A program made the position numbers and the translations under genes. The notes beneath the pieces were generated by a model that did not search any database, was not told the DNA's origin, and saw only the letters and a list, made by a program, of their open reading frames with translations. From Vibrio ostreicida (GTDB lineage: Bacteria; Pseudomonadota; Gammaproteobacteria; Enterobacterales; Vibrionaceae), in assembly GCF_013074385.2 (NCBI RefSeq), contig NZ_JABEYA020000002.1, positions 569,368 to 633,367 on the forward strand: DNA of 64,000 nucleotides. The letters are read 5' to 3'. This document shows, piece by piece, positions 19,524-27,971 of this stretch (position 1 is the first letter of the stretch; each line of letters starts with the position of its first letter).

Positions 19524-19911
19524 ATCTCTAGATAAAAACACCATAGAACTAATGAAATCATTTAACGGTGATGCTCTGAATCGGCTTGAGAATGTTCTAT
19601 ACCCAATAGCACCAGATCTGGTAGAGCGATTAATCAACAGTCTTTACAGTGACGCTTACCAGAGAGGTGTTCTTACTACTAAGGAAAGGCATATTGCAAC
19701 ACTCTCAGCCTTGATTGCATTGGGTGGTGCTGAGAGACAACTTTCTTTCCAAGGTTTTGCCGCCTTTAAGCTTGGATTCACAAGAGAAGAGATCCAAGAA
19801 ATCCTCATTCAAAATTCTATCTTTTCCGGTTTTACAAGAGCCATGAATGCAGCAGTTGTATTTGATGAAGCGTGGAAAAATTTCGAGCAAGGAAAAGAAC
19901 GTGAAGCATAA
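19510..19911 (+). CDS. Carboxymuconolactone decarboxylase / AhpD-like protein
   Basis: 133-residue all-helical protein of the CMD/AhpD superfamily. It shows the typical run TTKERHIATLSALIALGG, then FAAFKLGFTREEIQEILI and the C-terminal helix RAMNAAVVFDEAWK. The redox CxxC of AhpD is absent, so peroxidase-type chemistry is unlikely; a decarboxylase- or binding-type role is possible. It has a good ribosome site (GAGGGG, about 8 bases upstream), overlaps the hydroxylase-like gene by 14 bases and the exporter gene by 11. That tight coupling implies a shared pathway. The gene itself looks intact. Confidence 0.8.
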   Translation: MSFIESLDKNTIELMKSFNGDALNRLENVLYPIAPDLVERLINSLYSDAYQRGVLTTKERHIATLSALIALGGAERQLSFQGFAAFKLGFTREEIQEILIQNSIFSGFTRAMNAAVVFDEAWKNFEQGKEREA

Positions 19912-20986
19912 AGCGTTTTATATCTATCAAGTAGCTGACATCATTTTTACATCATCATGTCGCTCAGTCGGCATGTTATTAGCTTGGGTTATGATAAACC
20001 ATCATGGCCTTAAAGTTGAGCTTGGTTGGTTCATTACTTTGTCTTGGGCGCTACAAGTCATCACGTTAATTACATTCAGTTCTTTGTCTGAAAGACTTAA
20101 CAAGAAAAGCATTCTCCTCATATGTTCAGCACTTTCCGTAGCATCCCTGCTTATACTTGGTTTTGATCAATCTGTGGACCCTTTTAAACTTGGATCAATA
20201 TATGTTTTAACATCAATACTATGTATAGTGATACAACCTATAGGTTCAAGTATTGTCCCTACGCTATATAAAGGTAATCATATAGAAAGAGCGTTCAGAG
20301 TAAGAGGTTTTGTAAATTCAATTAATACGGTTCTCGGCGCTGTTTTCTCAGGATTTGTAATTAAAGCATTGGATGCTAACGATATTATTATATTAATCGT
20401 AGCTTTGATGTCCATCTCATTCATTATATTCCTTTCAATAAAAATAGAAGGTGACAAAACCAATAAATCAATTGGTTGCACCCAGATTCTAGCGCATGTT
20501 TTTTTAAATAACAAAATTGAACGACTTCTTGTATCTATTTCTGCTTTATCTAATTTTGTGCTCACTCCTACCATCATGTACATTGCACCAATACTGGTTG
20601 TTGATAAATATAATCTTTCTTCTCTTGAGCTAGGATTTTCAGAAGCAACATTCGGTTCAGGTATGATTTTTGGCAGCATGTTTTTTTGCAAGAAAGTGAA
20701 CAAACTGCTTGGGGTAAGGCACTCAACCGTTCTCGGAATCGTGTTAGTTTCACTGGGGCTGTTAATTGTTTTAACGATAAGTAGTATATATTCTCTTTAC
20801 ATTGGTTTTTTCGTTTCTGGCCTTGGTATGGTTATATATAACATCAATACAACTAAAATCCGATGCACTGCAACGCCAGTTAATATTAGAAACTCTTTTG
20901 AATCTATATTTATAGCAATATGTATACTCCCCATTCCTGCTGGTGTTGCATTTTCAACATATTTGATCGACTTTTATAGAGTATAA
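19901..20986 (+). CDS. MFS-type exporter, truncated before its twelfth helix
   Basis: 361-residue major facilitator protein with eleven visible membrane helices. The GTG at 19901 (VKHKAFYIYQVADIIF) is preferred because AGGA lies about 7 bases upstream and the first helix follows at once; an upstream ATG at 19847 would overlap the previous gene by 65 bases. The frame ends at TAA 20984-20986. The same frame stays open for 61 more codons and encodes an obvious twelfth helix, so the stop looks like a nonsense mutation. Its place at the end of the cassette suggests export of the modified peptide, which is inference. Confidence 0.8.
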   Translation: MKHKAFYIYQVADIIFTSSCRSVGMLLAWVMINHHGLKVELGWFITLSWALQVITLITFSSLSERLNKKSILLICSALSVASLLILGFDQSVDPFKLGSIYVLTSILCIVIQPIGSSIVPTLYKGNHIERAFRVRGFVNSINTVLGAVFSGFVIKALDANDIIILIVALMSISFIIFLSIKIEGDKTNKSIGCTQILAHVFLNNKIERLLVSISALSNFVLTPTIMYIAPILVVDKYNLSSLELGFSEATFGSGMIFGSMFFCKKVNKLLGVRHSTVLGIVLVSLGLLIVLTISSIYSLYIGFFVSGLGMVIYNINTTKIRCTATPVNIRNSFESIFIAICILPIPAGVAFSTYLIDFYRV

Positions 20987-21172
20987 GTGTTATTAGCTTT
21001 TTTTTCTATCAGTATCTTCGTATCTTCTATCACCGTTTTGAGGTCAAAAGACTTTGCGGTTATCTCATCAATTTCAGAAGATAAACTTGATGGCTATTAC
21101 TCCAAAATGTATCCCCATGCATATTTAAAGAGCTTCGATATAGCAGAAAATAAGCCCCCTCGTGCAGGATAG
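20987..21172 (+). pseudogene. Detached C-terminal part of the MFS exporter
   Basis: In-frame continuation after the TAA at 20984-20986. It starts VLLAFFSISIFVSSITVL, a good twelfth transmembrane helix, followed by a hydrophilic 40-residue tail to TAG. Independent translation from the GTG at 20987 has no ribosome site. Read together with the upstream gene it restores a normal 12-helix transporter of about 423 residues. Confidence 0.6.
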
Positions 21173-21240
21173 TTGTCACTGTTAAAATTTAACCAGTTCG
21201 GGTGTTAATGAGTGAACCTTATTTTGTATTCCAGCAGAAC

Positions 21241-21492
21241 GAAAAGAAGCCACTGCCACCATATTCAATGTCAGTAAGACAGTTATCAAAAGAAGAGGGC
21301 TTAGCACCGCGACTCTGTATCATTGGCGGCAGCAACTCAGACGTTCAGGAGCGGCAGTGTCAAACAGCAACACTTCATCAGAGCAGTGGTCTGTTCAAAC
21401 TCAACTCGTCATTGTTGCCGAGACGTCCTCGATGACCGGGAGCGAACTCAGCAAAACTTAATGCCGGAGCTTTGGTTTTTTCGAAAAGTCCA
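21241..21492 (+). pseudogene. Degraded transposase OrfA-like fragment (IS3-type helix-turn-helix)
   Basis: The frame of 21202 reads PPYSMSVRQLSKEEGLAPR, then one base is missing near 21311 and the shifted frame continues TLYHWRQQLRRSGAAV, EQWSVQTQLVIVAETSSM and TGSELSKT, then TAA and CRSFGFFEKSMK. This matches the N-terminal helix-turn-helix part of IS3-like OrfA transposases (SVxxLAxExGIxxxTLYxWRxQ...QWSAExK...E). At least one frameshift and one nonsense codon make it a relic. No catalytic OrfB or terminal repeats were seen. Confidence 0.65.
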
Positions 21493-21698
21493 TGAAGTAG
21501 TCGAACCTGTCCGATATTTCTCTGGTAAGCGGCTTTTCGTTCTAGCGCCAGAAGGGAGAATTTTAACGCATTAGCCTAGCCTCTTTTACGTCGGGGAAGA
21601 GGCGTTACGATACGAGTGCAGTAAATGCTATTTGGACGTCTCAATAAGTTCATCTGTACCACCTATTTGTGCAAGATGATTTCGAGGTCCTAGATAAG

Positions 21699-21728
21699 AA
21701 AAAACCGCTGTAAAAACAGCGGTTTTTT
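21699..21728 (-). terminator. Terminator of tRNA-Ser
   Basis: Stem AAAAAACCGCTG / CAGCGGTTTTTT with a short A-rich loop, lying 10 bases past the 3' end of the tRNA and giving a T-run on the minus strand. Confidence 0.85.
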
Positions 21729-21737
21729 CTTTTAATG

Positions 21738-21828
21738 TGGCGGAGAGATAGGGATTTGAACCCTAGAACCGCTATTAACGGTTGCCGGTTTTCAAGACCG
21801 GTGCTTTCGACCACTCAGCCATCTCTCC
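21738..21828 (-). tRNA. tRNA-Ser (anticodon UGA)
   Basis: 91-base class II tRNA with a long variable arm. Read on the minus strand it begins GGAGAGATGGCTGAGTGG, has the anticodon loop CTTGAAA with TGA as anticodon, a TTCAAATC T-loop, and an encoded CCA. The 3' end faces the accessory region to its left, the orientation expected if the tRNA served as an integration site. Confidence 0.97.
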
Positions 21829-22119
21829 TGACGAAGCGAATAATATAGAGGTTCGAAATTTTTGTAAACCCTTATTAGGACTGTTTGCTTTATTTATGAA
21901 CACTTGATGTTAAAAAAGAGGCCTGATGTGTGTTTTTACGTCAAACTGACGGCGTTTTTAGGTTGAATACAGGCAGTAAACATTAATTTTAAGGCTTCTG
22001 CTTAGAGGGTGTAGAGCCATTGCATTGTCAGAACAATGGCGTATAAAAGGCAGGTTGTAAAAAGCACAACATTATCAGAATACGTTAGTTTTAATGTTTT
22101 CGGGCCTTAAAGCCAAAAG

Positions 22120-22809
22120 CTAATTAGCCTTATAGGTAATGAGTGCCAAACCAAGTTGGTGTTGAGCGGTTAATGTGACCTGTTGCCCCTCAATAAGCTG
22201 GCCCTCGTGAACGTTCTCATCATTGGCCGTGGCGCTTCCTCTTGTAATGAGCGCCACAAACGGCTCCTCTATTTCGATGACGGTTTCGTCATCAATAAAG
22301 CCAATTTGGCAGGTCATTGTGTTGTCAAAGGTGCCATCTTTTTGCCCGCCGAGTACGGTCGTCAATTCACCTTCCTTGAGTTGAAAGTTTTGGTATTCGG
22401 GAACCAACCCGCTTTGTGGGGGGCGAAACCATAGTTGGATGATGCCGGCTTTGTGATGGTTGGTACTGAACTCAGCGTGCATCATACCGGTTCCCGCGCG
22501 TTGGACCTGAACACCGGGTCCCTCGATCACAGAGCCATCCCCTATTGAACCTTTGTGTCCCACGCTCCCAGAGGTAATAAAACTGACAATGTCGACGTCA
22601 TTGTGAGGGTGGAGGGGGGCGCCGTCATTTGGTTTGAAATAACCGCGGGCTAAATAAATAAAATCGCCTAACCCGCGGCTAATCTGCTTATTCGCTTTTG
22701 AATGTGGCCAAATTTCCGAATTCATGACCATTCGTGTTTCTACGATGCCAGCAAAGCCGCCTATCGGAAGCATTTCCGCATCAATGATACGAATTGGTGG
22801 GCTATCCAT
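22120..22809 (-). CDS. Pirin family protein
   Basis: 229-residue bicupin of the pirin family; relatives act as iron-binding regulators or quercetin 2,3-dioxygenases. The N-terminal cupin shows PHSKANKQISRGLGDF, HPHNDVDIVSFITSG and GTGMMHAEFS, which carry the metal His/Glu residues (H..H..H..E). The ATG at 22809 (MDSPPIRIIDAEM) has GGGAGA upstream; an in-frame GTG/ATG further up is less likely. It is divergent from the LysR gene at 22957, which suggests control by that regulator. Confidence 0.93.
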   Translation of the reverse strand: MDSPPIRIIDAEMLPIGGFAGIVETRMVMNSEIWPHSKANKQISRGLGDFIYLARGYFKPNDGAPLHPHNDVDIVSFITSGSVGHKGSIGDGSVIEGPGVQVQRAGTGMMHAEFSTNHHKAGIIQLWFRPPQSGLVPEYQNFQLKEGELTTVLGGQKDGTFDNTMTCQIGFIDDETVIEIEEPFVALITRGSATANDENVHEGQLIEGQQVTLTAQHQLGLALITYKAN

Positions 22810-22956
22810 AGTTGTCTCCCAATGCATTTCGCCACAGGCCATTACTTATCTGATGGTGTGGTGGTGAGAAGTGAGTTGATGGTCAGTATAGGTCATGCTC
22901 TAATTACAAAGATAGAAGCCATAGTGCATACTGGGTATGCTTGGAGGGAATATTGA

Positions 22957-23883
22957 ATGGATTCAATCATCGCTATGCGTTCTTTTGTCAGGGTTGTTGA
23001 GTTGGGAAGCTTCAGTGCCGTCGCGAAAGAACAAAACACCAATCAAGCGACGATCAGTAAACGTCTTGCTGCGTTAGAGAATATGCTAGGCGCTCAGTTG
23101 CTTATTAGAGGCAGCCGGAAGCACACACTGACAGAAGTGGGCCAGCGATATTTTGACCGAGTGTCGAGTGTCTTGTTAGAAATAGACGAAGCTGAGGCGG
23201 AAGCGCGCTCATTAACGGAGGCCCCTCAAGGCACATTAAAGGTGACGGTGCCAACGATGTTTGGGGGGCTTTACGTGGCACCGATAATTGCGGAGTTTCT
23301 TGCCACGTATCCTGAGATTGAACTGGAGATCAAGTTTGACGAAAATATGATCGACTTGGTCAACGGCGGAATTGATGTGGCGATAAGGCTAGGAAATTTA
23401 GTCGATTCCTCTATGTTAGCCAAAACGTTAGGCTACGATCAGTTAGTGATTGTAGCGTCACCGAACTATTTGGAAAGACACTGTGCTCCTAAGCACCCCA
23501 ATGAGTTGCAAGCCCACAATTGTCTTATTTATAGCCTCTCACCTAAGAAAGGGGGAGTATGGAAGCTCAGCAACCATAATGAAACGTTAGCAGTGGCCGT
23601 GCAAGGGAATTTTCGATGTGATAATGGTATGGGATTAAAGGAAATGCTGTTAGCAAATGCAGGCCTTGCTTTGATGCCAAGATGGCTAGTGTGGCAAGAG
23701 TTAGAATCTGGTCAACTGGTGCATGTTTTACAGGACTACGCGACATGTTACCCAATAAGTGCGGTCTTTCCGCAACATCGATACCTGCCTCTCAAAGTAA
23801 GGTGTTTCATCGAATTTGTAGAACAAAAAATAAAAGCAGACTCTGCGTTTTGTAAACTTAAAACATTGAAGTTAAATGTTTAG
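22957..23883 (+). CDS. LysR family transcriptional regulator
   Basis: 308-residue LysR-type regulator. The winged helix-turn-helix is at residues 1-60 (MDSIIAMRSFVRVVELGSFS... NQATISKRLAALEN) and the effector-binding domain (EAPQGTLKVTVPTMFG onward) follows. GGAGGG lies 10 bases upstream of the ATG. It is divergent from the pirin gene across about 147 bases, the classical layout for a LysR regulator and its target. It is similar to the CrgA/DsdC-like subgroup; the inducer is unknown. Confidence 0.93.
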   Translation: MDSIIAMRSFVRVVELGSFSAVAKEQNTNQATISKRLAALENMLGAQLLIRGSRKHTLTEVGQRYFDRVSSVLLEIDEAEAEARSLTEAPQGTLKVTVPTMFGGLYVAPIIAEFLATYPEIELEIKFDENMIDLVNGGIDVAIRLGNLVDSSMLAKTLGYDQLVIVASPNYLERHCAPKHPNELQAHNCLIYSLSPKKGGVWKLSNHNETLAVAVQGNFRCDNGMGLKEMLLANAGLALMPRWLVWQELESGQLVHVLQDYATCYPISAVFPQHRYLPLKVRCFIEFVEQKIKADSAFCKLKTLKLNV

Positions 23884-23910
23884 AGCTATTTTTTGCGACT
23901 AAAAACAAAA

Positions 23911-23935
23911 AAGAGAGCCGAAGCTCTCTTTTTCT
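23911..23935. terminator. Bidirectional terminator between lysR and tRNA-Pro
   Basis: Stem AAGAGAGC / GCTCTCTT with a 4-base loop. It has a T-run on the plus strand for the LysR gene and an A-run giving a T-run on the minus strand for the tRNA. Confidence 0.8.
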
Positions 23936-23943
23936 AGGTGTAA

Positions 23944-24020
23944 TGGTCGGACTGAGAGGATTTGAACCTCCGACCCCCGACACCCCATGACGGTGCGCTA
24001 CCAAGCTGCGCTACAGTCCG
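23944..24020 (-). tRNA. tRNA-Pro (anticodon UGG)
   Basis: 77-base tRNA on the minus strand that begins CGGACTGTAGCGCAGCTTGG. It has TGG as anticodon, GGTTCAAATCC as T-arm and an encoded CCA end. Confidence 0.97.
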
Positions 24021-24073
24021 ATGGGCTTAATCTACCGACAAAATGGTCTTTGGTCAACAAATAATGCAATTAT

Positions 24074-25879
24074 TTAATTACTTTTTACGTAAAAACGTTG
24101 CAGTTCAGTCAAACCTTGCATCAAGACAGGTAAAGTAGGGTTCTCGTCTTGCAAGCGCTTGTAATTACTATCGTATAATTTGTAGTTACCAAACTTATCG
24201 ATAACCGTGGTGTCCTTGTTGGTGATCAAGGCGAGCTCGCGAGTATCACCCGCTAGGATCCACTTTCTTGCCCCTTCATCAAACAAGCTTCGGCCACTGC
24301 TGAAATCTGATGGGTTGGACGAAACGCCAAGCAGCTCTTGCAGCAATGTGACGGAAAGATCGAGGTGGCTAGTGCGGTGATCGTATTTTACTGCCACCTT
24401 ACCTGGCCAGTGAATAATCATCGGCACTTGCAATTGATATCGGCTGTAATTGCTGTTCGAACCCCAACTGTTGGTTCGAGTTTCATTAAATTCAGTGCCA
24501 TGGTTTGATGTCACGACGATGATGGTTGATTCACTGATGCCAAGTTGGTTAACTTTTTCCAGTAAAACACCCAGTTCTTCATCGGCATTACTGACCGATT
24601 TATTGTATCCATTCTTTAATGTTTCTATCGTCGATTTATTGGTGCCTGATGGGTTATAGGCACTGAAAGTATCAACGGTTGTCAGTTCTATATAGCTGAA
24701 CCATGGGCTCTTTTTCTGCTGAGATATCCATGTCGCCCAAGAGTTGATAGCTTGTGTATCTGGAGAGGTCTTATCGTTGAACGAAATACCGGTGAAATTC
24801 AAACCGCGAAACACGGTTTCCCCATAGAGTTTATCAGCGAAGTTGTCGCCGCTGAATAATCCGACACGGTAGTCTTTTTCGAGCATGGTATCCAATAGAA
24901 TGGGCCTAGAGCCTTGCGTTTTTATACTGCTAACGTAGCTGCTTGGAAGGCCGTAAAACAAGCCAAACACGCCAAATGCATCGTTGCTTGAGCTGTAGTG
25001 ATTGGAAAAATTTAGATTCGTGGTGGCAAATTGTGTTGCGTTAGGCATTAGATTAGGCGTTAACGCATCGCCACGAAGATTATTAATGCTGACGACGAGG
25101 ACGTTTAGTGGATTAGCTCGGCGATTAAATTCGAGGACATCAATTGGATAGCGGACCAGCTCAGCGCTCAGTTCGTTTTCTTTTAGGCGCTTAAGGTAAT
25201 CTTGCCTATCCAATAAGCCATGTCGTTCCATAAAGGATTTGGCCGTCATCGGATAAGACAATGGAAAGTTCGCTTTTTGTGCGGTGATTGGACTGTAAAA
25301 GTAAGCGTCAGCCCAAACGTAAATCAAGTGGCTACTAATGAAGCTCACGAAAAACAGCGCCGCAATCGGACGGCCAACGTGTTTATGAGAAAGGCGTCGC
25401 TGTTTGCGCCATACCCATTCAGATAGGGCTAATTGCAGCAAAAAGATCAGTGGTAAAACAATGAACAAATGTTGTAAGTCGCTGCTGAATGAGTTGCCTT
25501 CTTCATTAAACAAGACCTCCCACACTAGGGGGGTCAGGTGGAGGTTTATTTTCTGGTAGGCTTGAGTATCAATCAGAAGAACAGTCAGGCCTGCGGTGGC
25601 AAAACATACCGCCAGCAAACGAAAGAGTTTGCGTGACGGCATGACGAAGGTCAGTGGAAATAGAACCAATAGATAGAGAGCAAACACCAGAAAACCAAAA
25701 TGGCCCACCCAAGAGAAGGTGAGGTACAGTTGACCTAGTAGGGACTCTGGCCAAGGGGATTGCGTGATATAACGGGTGCCAATGAGCATGGCTGCAATGA
25801 TGTTGAAAAAGGCAAACCAATGCCCCCAACCCACTAAACGCGACACGCGTTCACCGTATGTATTTCCGTTATCTACCAT
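24074..25879 (-). CDS. yejM: YejM/PbgA-type inner-membrane sulfatase-fold protein
   Basis: 601-residue DUF3413/sulfatase-domain protein. In E. coli YejM (PbgA/LapC) monitors lipopolysaccharide and tunes LpxC proteolysis through LapB. Five N-terminal membrane helices (about residues 15-190) precede a periplasmic alkaline-phosphatase/sulfatase fold with NVLVVSINNLRGDALTPNLM and VTSNHGTEFNE. The nucleophile position reads Asn-Leu-Arg rather than a sulfatase Cys/Ser motif, in keeping with a non-catalytic sensor. It follows yejL with 26 bases between them on the same strand. Confidence 0.93.
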   Translation of the reverse strand: MVDNGNTYGERVSRLVGWGHWFAFFNIIAAMLIGTRYITQSPWPESLLGQLYLTFSWVGHFGFLVFALYLLVLFPLTFVMPSRKLFRLLAVCFATAGLTVLLIDTQAYQKINLHLTPLVWEVLFNEEGNSFSSDLQHLFIVLPLIFLLQLALSEWVWRKQRRLSHKHVGRPIAALFFVSFISSHLIYVWADAYFYSPITAQKANFPLSYPMTAKSFMERHGLLDRQDYLKRLKENELSAELVRYPIDVLEFNRRANPLNVLVVSINNLRGDALTPNLMPNATQFATTNLNFSNHYSSSNDAFGVFGLFYGLPSSYVSSIKTQGSRPILLDTMLEKDYRVGLFSGDNFADKLYGETVFRGLNFTGISFNDKTSPDTQAINSWATWISQQKKSPWFSYIELTTVDTFSAYNPSGTNKSTIETLKNGYNKSVSNADEELGVLLEKVNQLGISESTIIVVTSNHGTEFNETRTNSWGSNSNYSRYQLQVPMIIHWPGKVAVKYDHRTSHLDLSVTLLQELLGVSSNPSDFSSGRSLFDEGARKWILAGDTRELALITNKDTTVIDKFGNYKLYDSNYKRLQDENPTLPVLMQGLTELQRFYVKSN

Positions 25880-25905
25880 GTACTGTTCTATTATCCGTTA
25901 TTATT

Positions 25906-26130
25906 CTAGTGAGTGTCTTCTTCGACTGAAGATAGCAGTGCTTGAGCAAATTTTTCAGCAAGCGCTTTACGTTGTGAAGCACTAACGTTTTGATTTAAGA
26001 CATTGGTAGCGATATTACCTGCAATCATCAAAGATAAATCGGGGCCTGCGCTATGTTTGTCAAGAACGGCAGCCACTTCCGCGAGAATGACTTCAATTTT
26101 ATCGTCGCTGTATTTAGATGTAATCGGCAT
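25906..26130 (-). CDS. yejL: YejL family protein (DUF1414)
   Basis: 74-residue small soluble protein of the YejL/UPF0352 family, function unknown. Typical segments are [21 protein letters not shown] and [14 protein letters not shown]. It is the first gene of the yejL-yejM pair, divergent from yejK, the same arrangement as in E. coli. Confidence 0.95.
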   Translation of the reverse strand: MPITSKYSDDKIEVILAEVAAVLDKHSAGPDLSLMIAGNIATNVLNQNVSASQRKALAEKFAQALLSSVEEDTH

Positions 26131-26214
26131 AAAGACTCTAATGGTGATAGTAAAGCGACTTATGATAACCTACAATGCGCTGTAACTGAAACCTACACAA
26201 CCATAAAATTCATC

Positions 26215-27219
26215 ATGAGTCTTCATCTTTCTAACGTTATCTTGCACCAACTTCAAAAAAACGATTCTGACGAGCTTATTGTTAACTTTCGCTCTCATTC
26301 GCTTGACAACGACGCGTCGACCGAAAATCTCGTGGCAGAAATGCATCGAGTGTTTAACTCGAAAGCGGGTAAAGGCTTTGGTTCTTTCAAAGAAGACAGC
26401 GAGTTTCAGCGTTGGTTGCAAGAATTGAGTCAAGGTGAGAGAGACTTCTATGATTTTTCACAACAAAGTGCAAACCGTCTTAAGGATGAGCTGAGTAAAT
26501 ACCCATTCGCTGATGAGGGCATCTTGGTTATTGCAGAATATCAATCCTTGGCAACGGATTACCTTTTTGTCGCGCTTATTCCCTCCAATCAAAGTTTGAA
26601 AGTAACGGAAGGCCTTGATATCAGTGCGACCGACTACCTTGATTTAAGTAAAATGGACATTGCGGCCCGCCTTGATGTGACGCGATATGAAACGGATAAA
26701 GAATCGAATCGTTACCTTGCATATATCAAAGGTCGCGTGGGCCGAAAAGTAGCGGACTTCTTCTTGGACTTTCTTCAAGCGGAAGTGGGGCTGGATACTA
26801 AGCAGCAAAATTTGGTGTTGATGCAAGCGGTAGATGATTTTTGTTCAGATTCGAAGTTAGAGAAAGAGGAAGTGATTGGTTACAAAAAGCAGGTGTCTGC
26901 TTATTGTAATGAACAAATAAAATCGGGTGATGAAGTTTATGTTCAAGAACTTTCGGGGGAGTTACCTCCTTCGAGTGATGGCACCAGCTTTCTCGATTAT
27001 ACACAACAGCAAGGGTATCAATTGGAAGACAGCTTCCCAGGCGATCGCAGTGCTGTGCGTAAGCTAACCAAATATGTTGGCGCCGGTGGTGGTTTGAGTA
27101 TTAACTTCGACAGTCTCTTACTCGGAGAACGTGTGTTTTATGATCCTGAAACTGACACCCTGACGATCAAAGGAACCCCTCCAAACTTAAGGGATCAACT
27201 GACCCGTAAGGTGAATTGA
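26215..27219 (+). CDS. yejK: Nucleoid-associated protein YejK/NdpA
   Basis: 334-residue DNA-associated protein of the NdpA family, recovered with the nucleoid in E. coli. The ATG at 26215 starts MSLHLSNVILHQLQKND, the family consensus opening; the upstream frame antisense to yejL is rejected. Recognisable blocks are VNFRSHSLDNDASTENLV, KAGKGFGSF and VGAGGGLSINFDSLLLGERV near the C-terminus. No Shine-Dalgarno is visible. Confidence 0.94.
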   Translation: MSLHLSNVILHQLQKNDSDELIVNFRSHSLDNDASTENLVAEMHRVFNSKAGKGFGSFKEDSEFQRWLQELSQGERDFYDFSQQSANRLKDELSKYPFADEGILVIAEYQSLATDYLFVALIPSNQSLKVTEGLDISATDYLDLSKMDIAARLDVTRYETDKESNRYLAYIKGRVGRKVADFFLDFLQAEVGLDTKQQNLVLMQAVDDFCSDSKLEKEEVIGYKKQVSAYCNEQIKSGDEVYVQELSGELPPSSDGTSFLDYTQQQGYQLEDSFPGDRSAVRKLTKYVGAGGGLSINFDSLLLGERVFYDPETDTLTIKGTPPNLRDQLTRKVN

Positions 27220-27971
27220 CCGTATAGGCTGTAAGGTCAGAAGTTTGTTCTTGTCGAGTCTATGGACGCAGCGGTGATGAGAGTTCACCGCTTGAACGGA
27301 GTTAACGGTACGCCATGACTCACCGTAAGAAACCGTCTAATTTGTCTAAGATCCTGAATCGTATATTTATAGTGTACCATGTTGTTAATTGGCTGTATTC
27401 CAATGAAGAAAACGAGCCGCTCTATTTTTCTAGATTAATAACCGACCAAGTAATGCTCACCTCGATCGCAAGTAATTAAGAAAATAACCAAGGTAAGGTG
27501 CTATTTTCTCCTTAAATACGTTGCCTTCACGCCATATTAAAAATGCGTTTAAATAATGGGTTTCTGAGCCCATTTAAAACCAAAATAACGTAATTATGTT
27601 GTCTTTAATATAGACTTGGTGTATGTTCCACGCGTATTTATATATCAATATACTTTGGCTTATTACATTAATTTTCTGAACATTGAGTTATGAATTCACG
27701 CATGGAAATTATGGAAACCGCCTAAAAGTCAGTGTATGACCGTTATTCGTGGCGTACGATGATCATTGGATTCTTTGTCAGAGTGCTGAATATAGATGGG
27801 AATGAGGCGAGGTAGTGACACGATTAAGGTTAGCGTTCTTTTTCCGGTGACTCCCGTGTTTGTATTACGTTGAATGTCTGGTTCGTGTTTGAATTACCCA
27901 CTGCGCATTCGCTCGCTAAAGGACATTGCCAGTCTCTCACCAATATATCAATTAAATAATAGGATTATATT
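27220..27971. other. 750-base intergenic stretch before the exchanger gene
   Basis: No frame of convincing length or family. The sequence is AT-rich around 27540-27700. I looked for the manganese-sensing yybP-ykoY element known ahead of some exchangers and did not see its conserved core. Promoter signals for the exchanger gene must lie here. AGGA at about 27961 is its ribosome site. Confidence 0.5.

Noticed and set aside
27220..27971. Possible yybP-ykoY manganese riboswitch before the exchanger gene
   Set aside because: The conserved loop segments of that element could not be found by eye.
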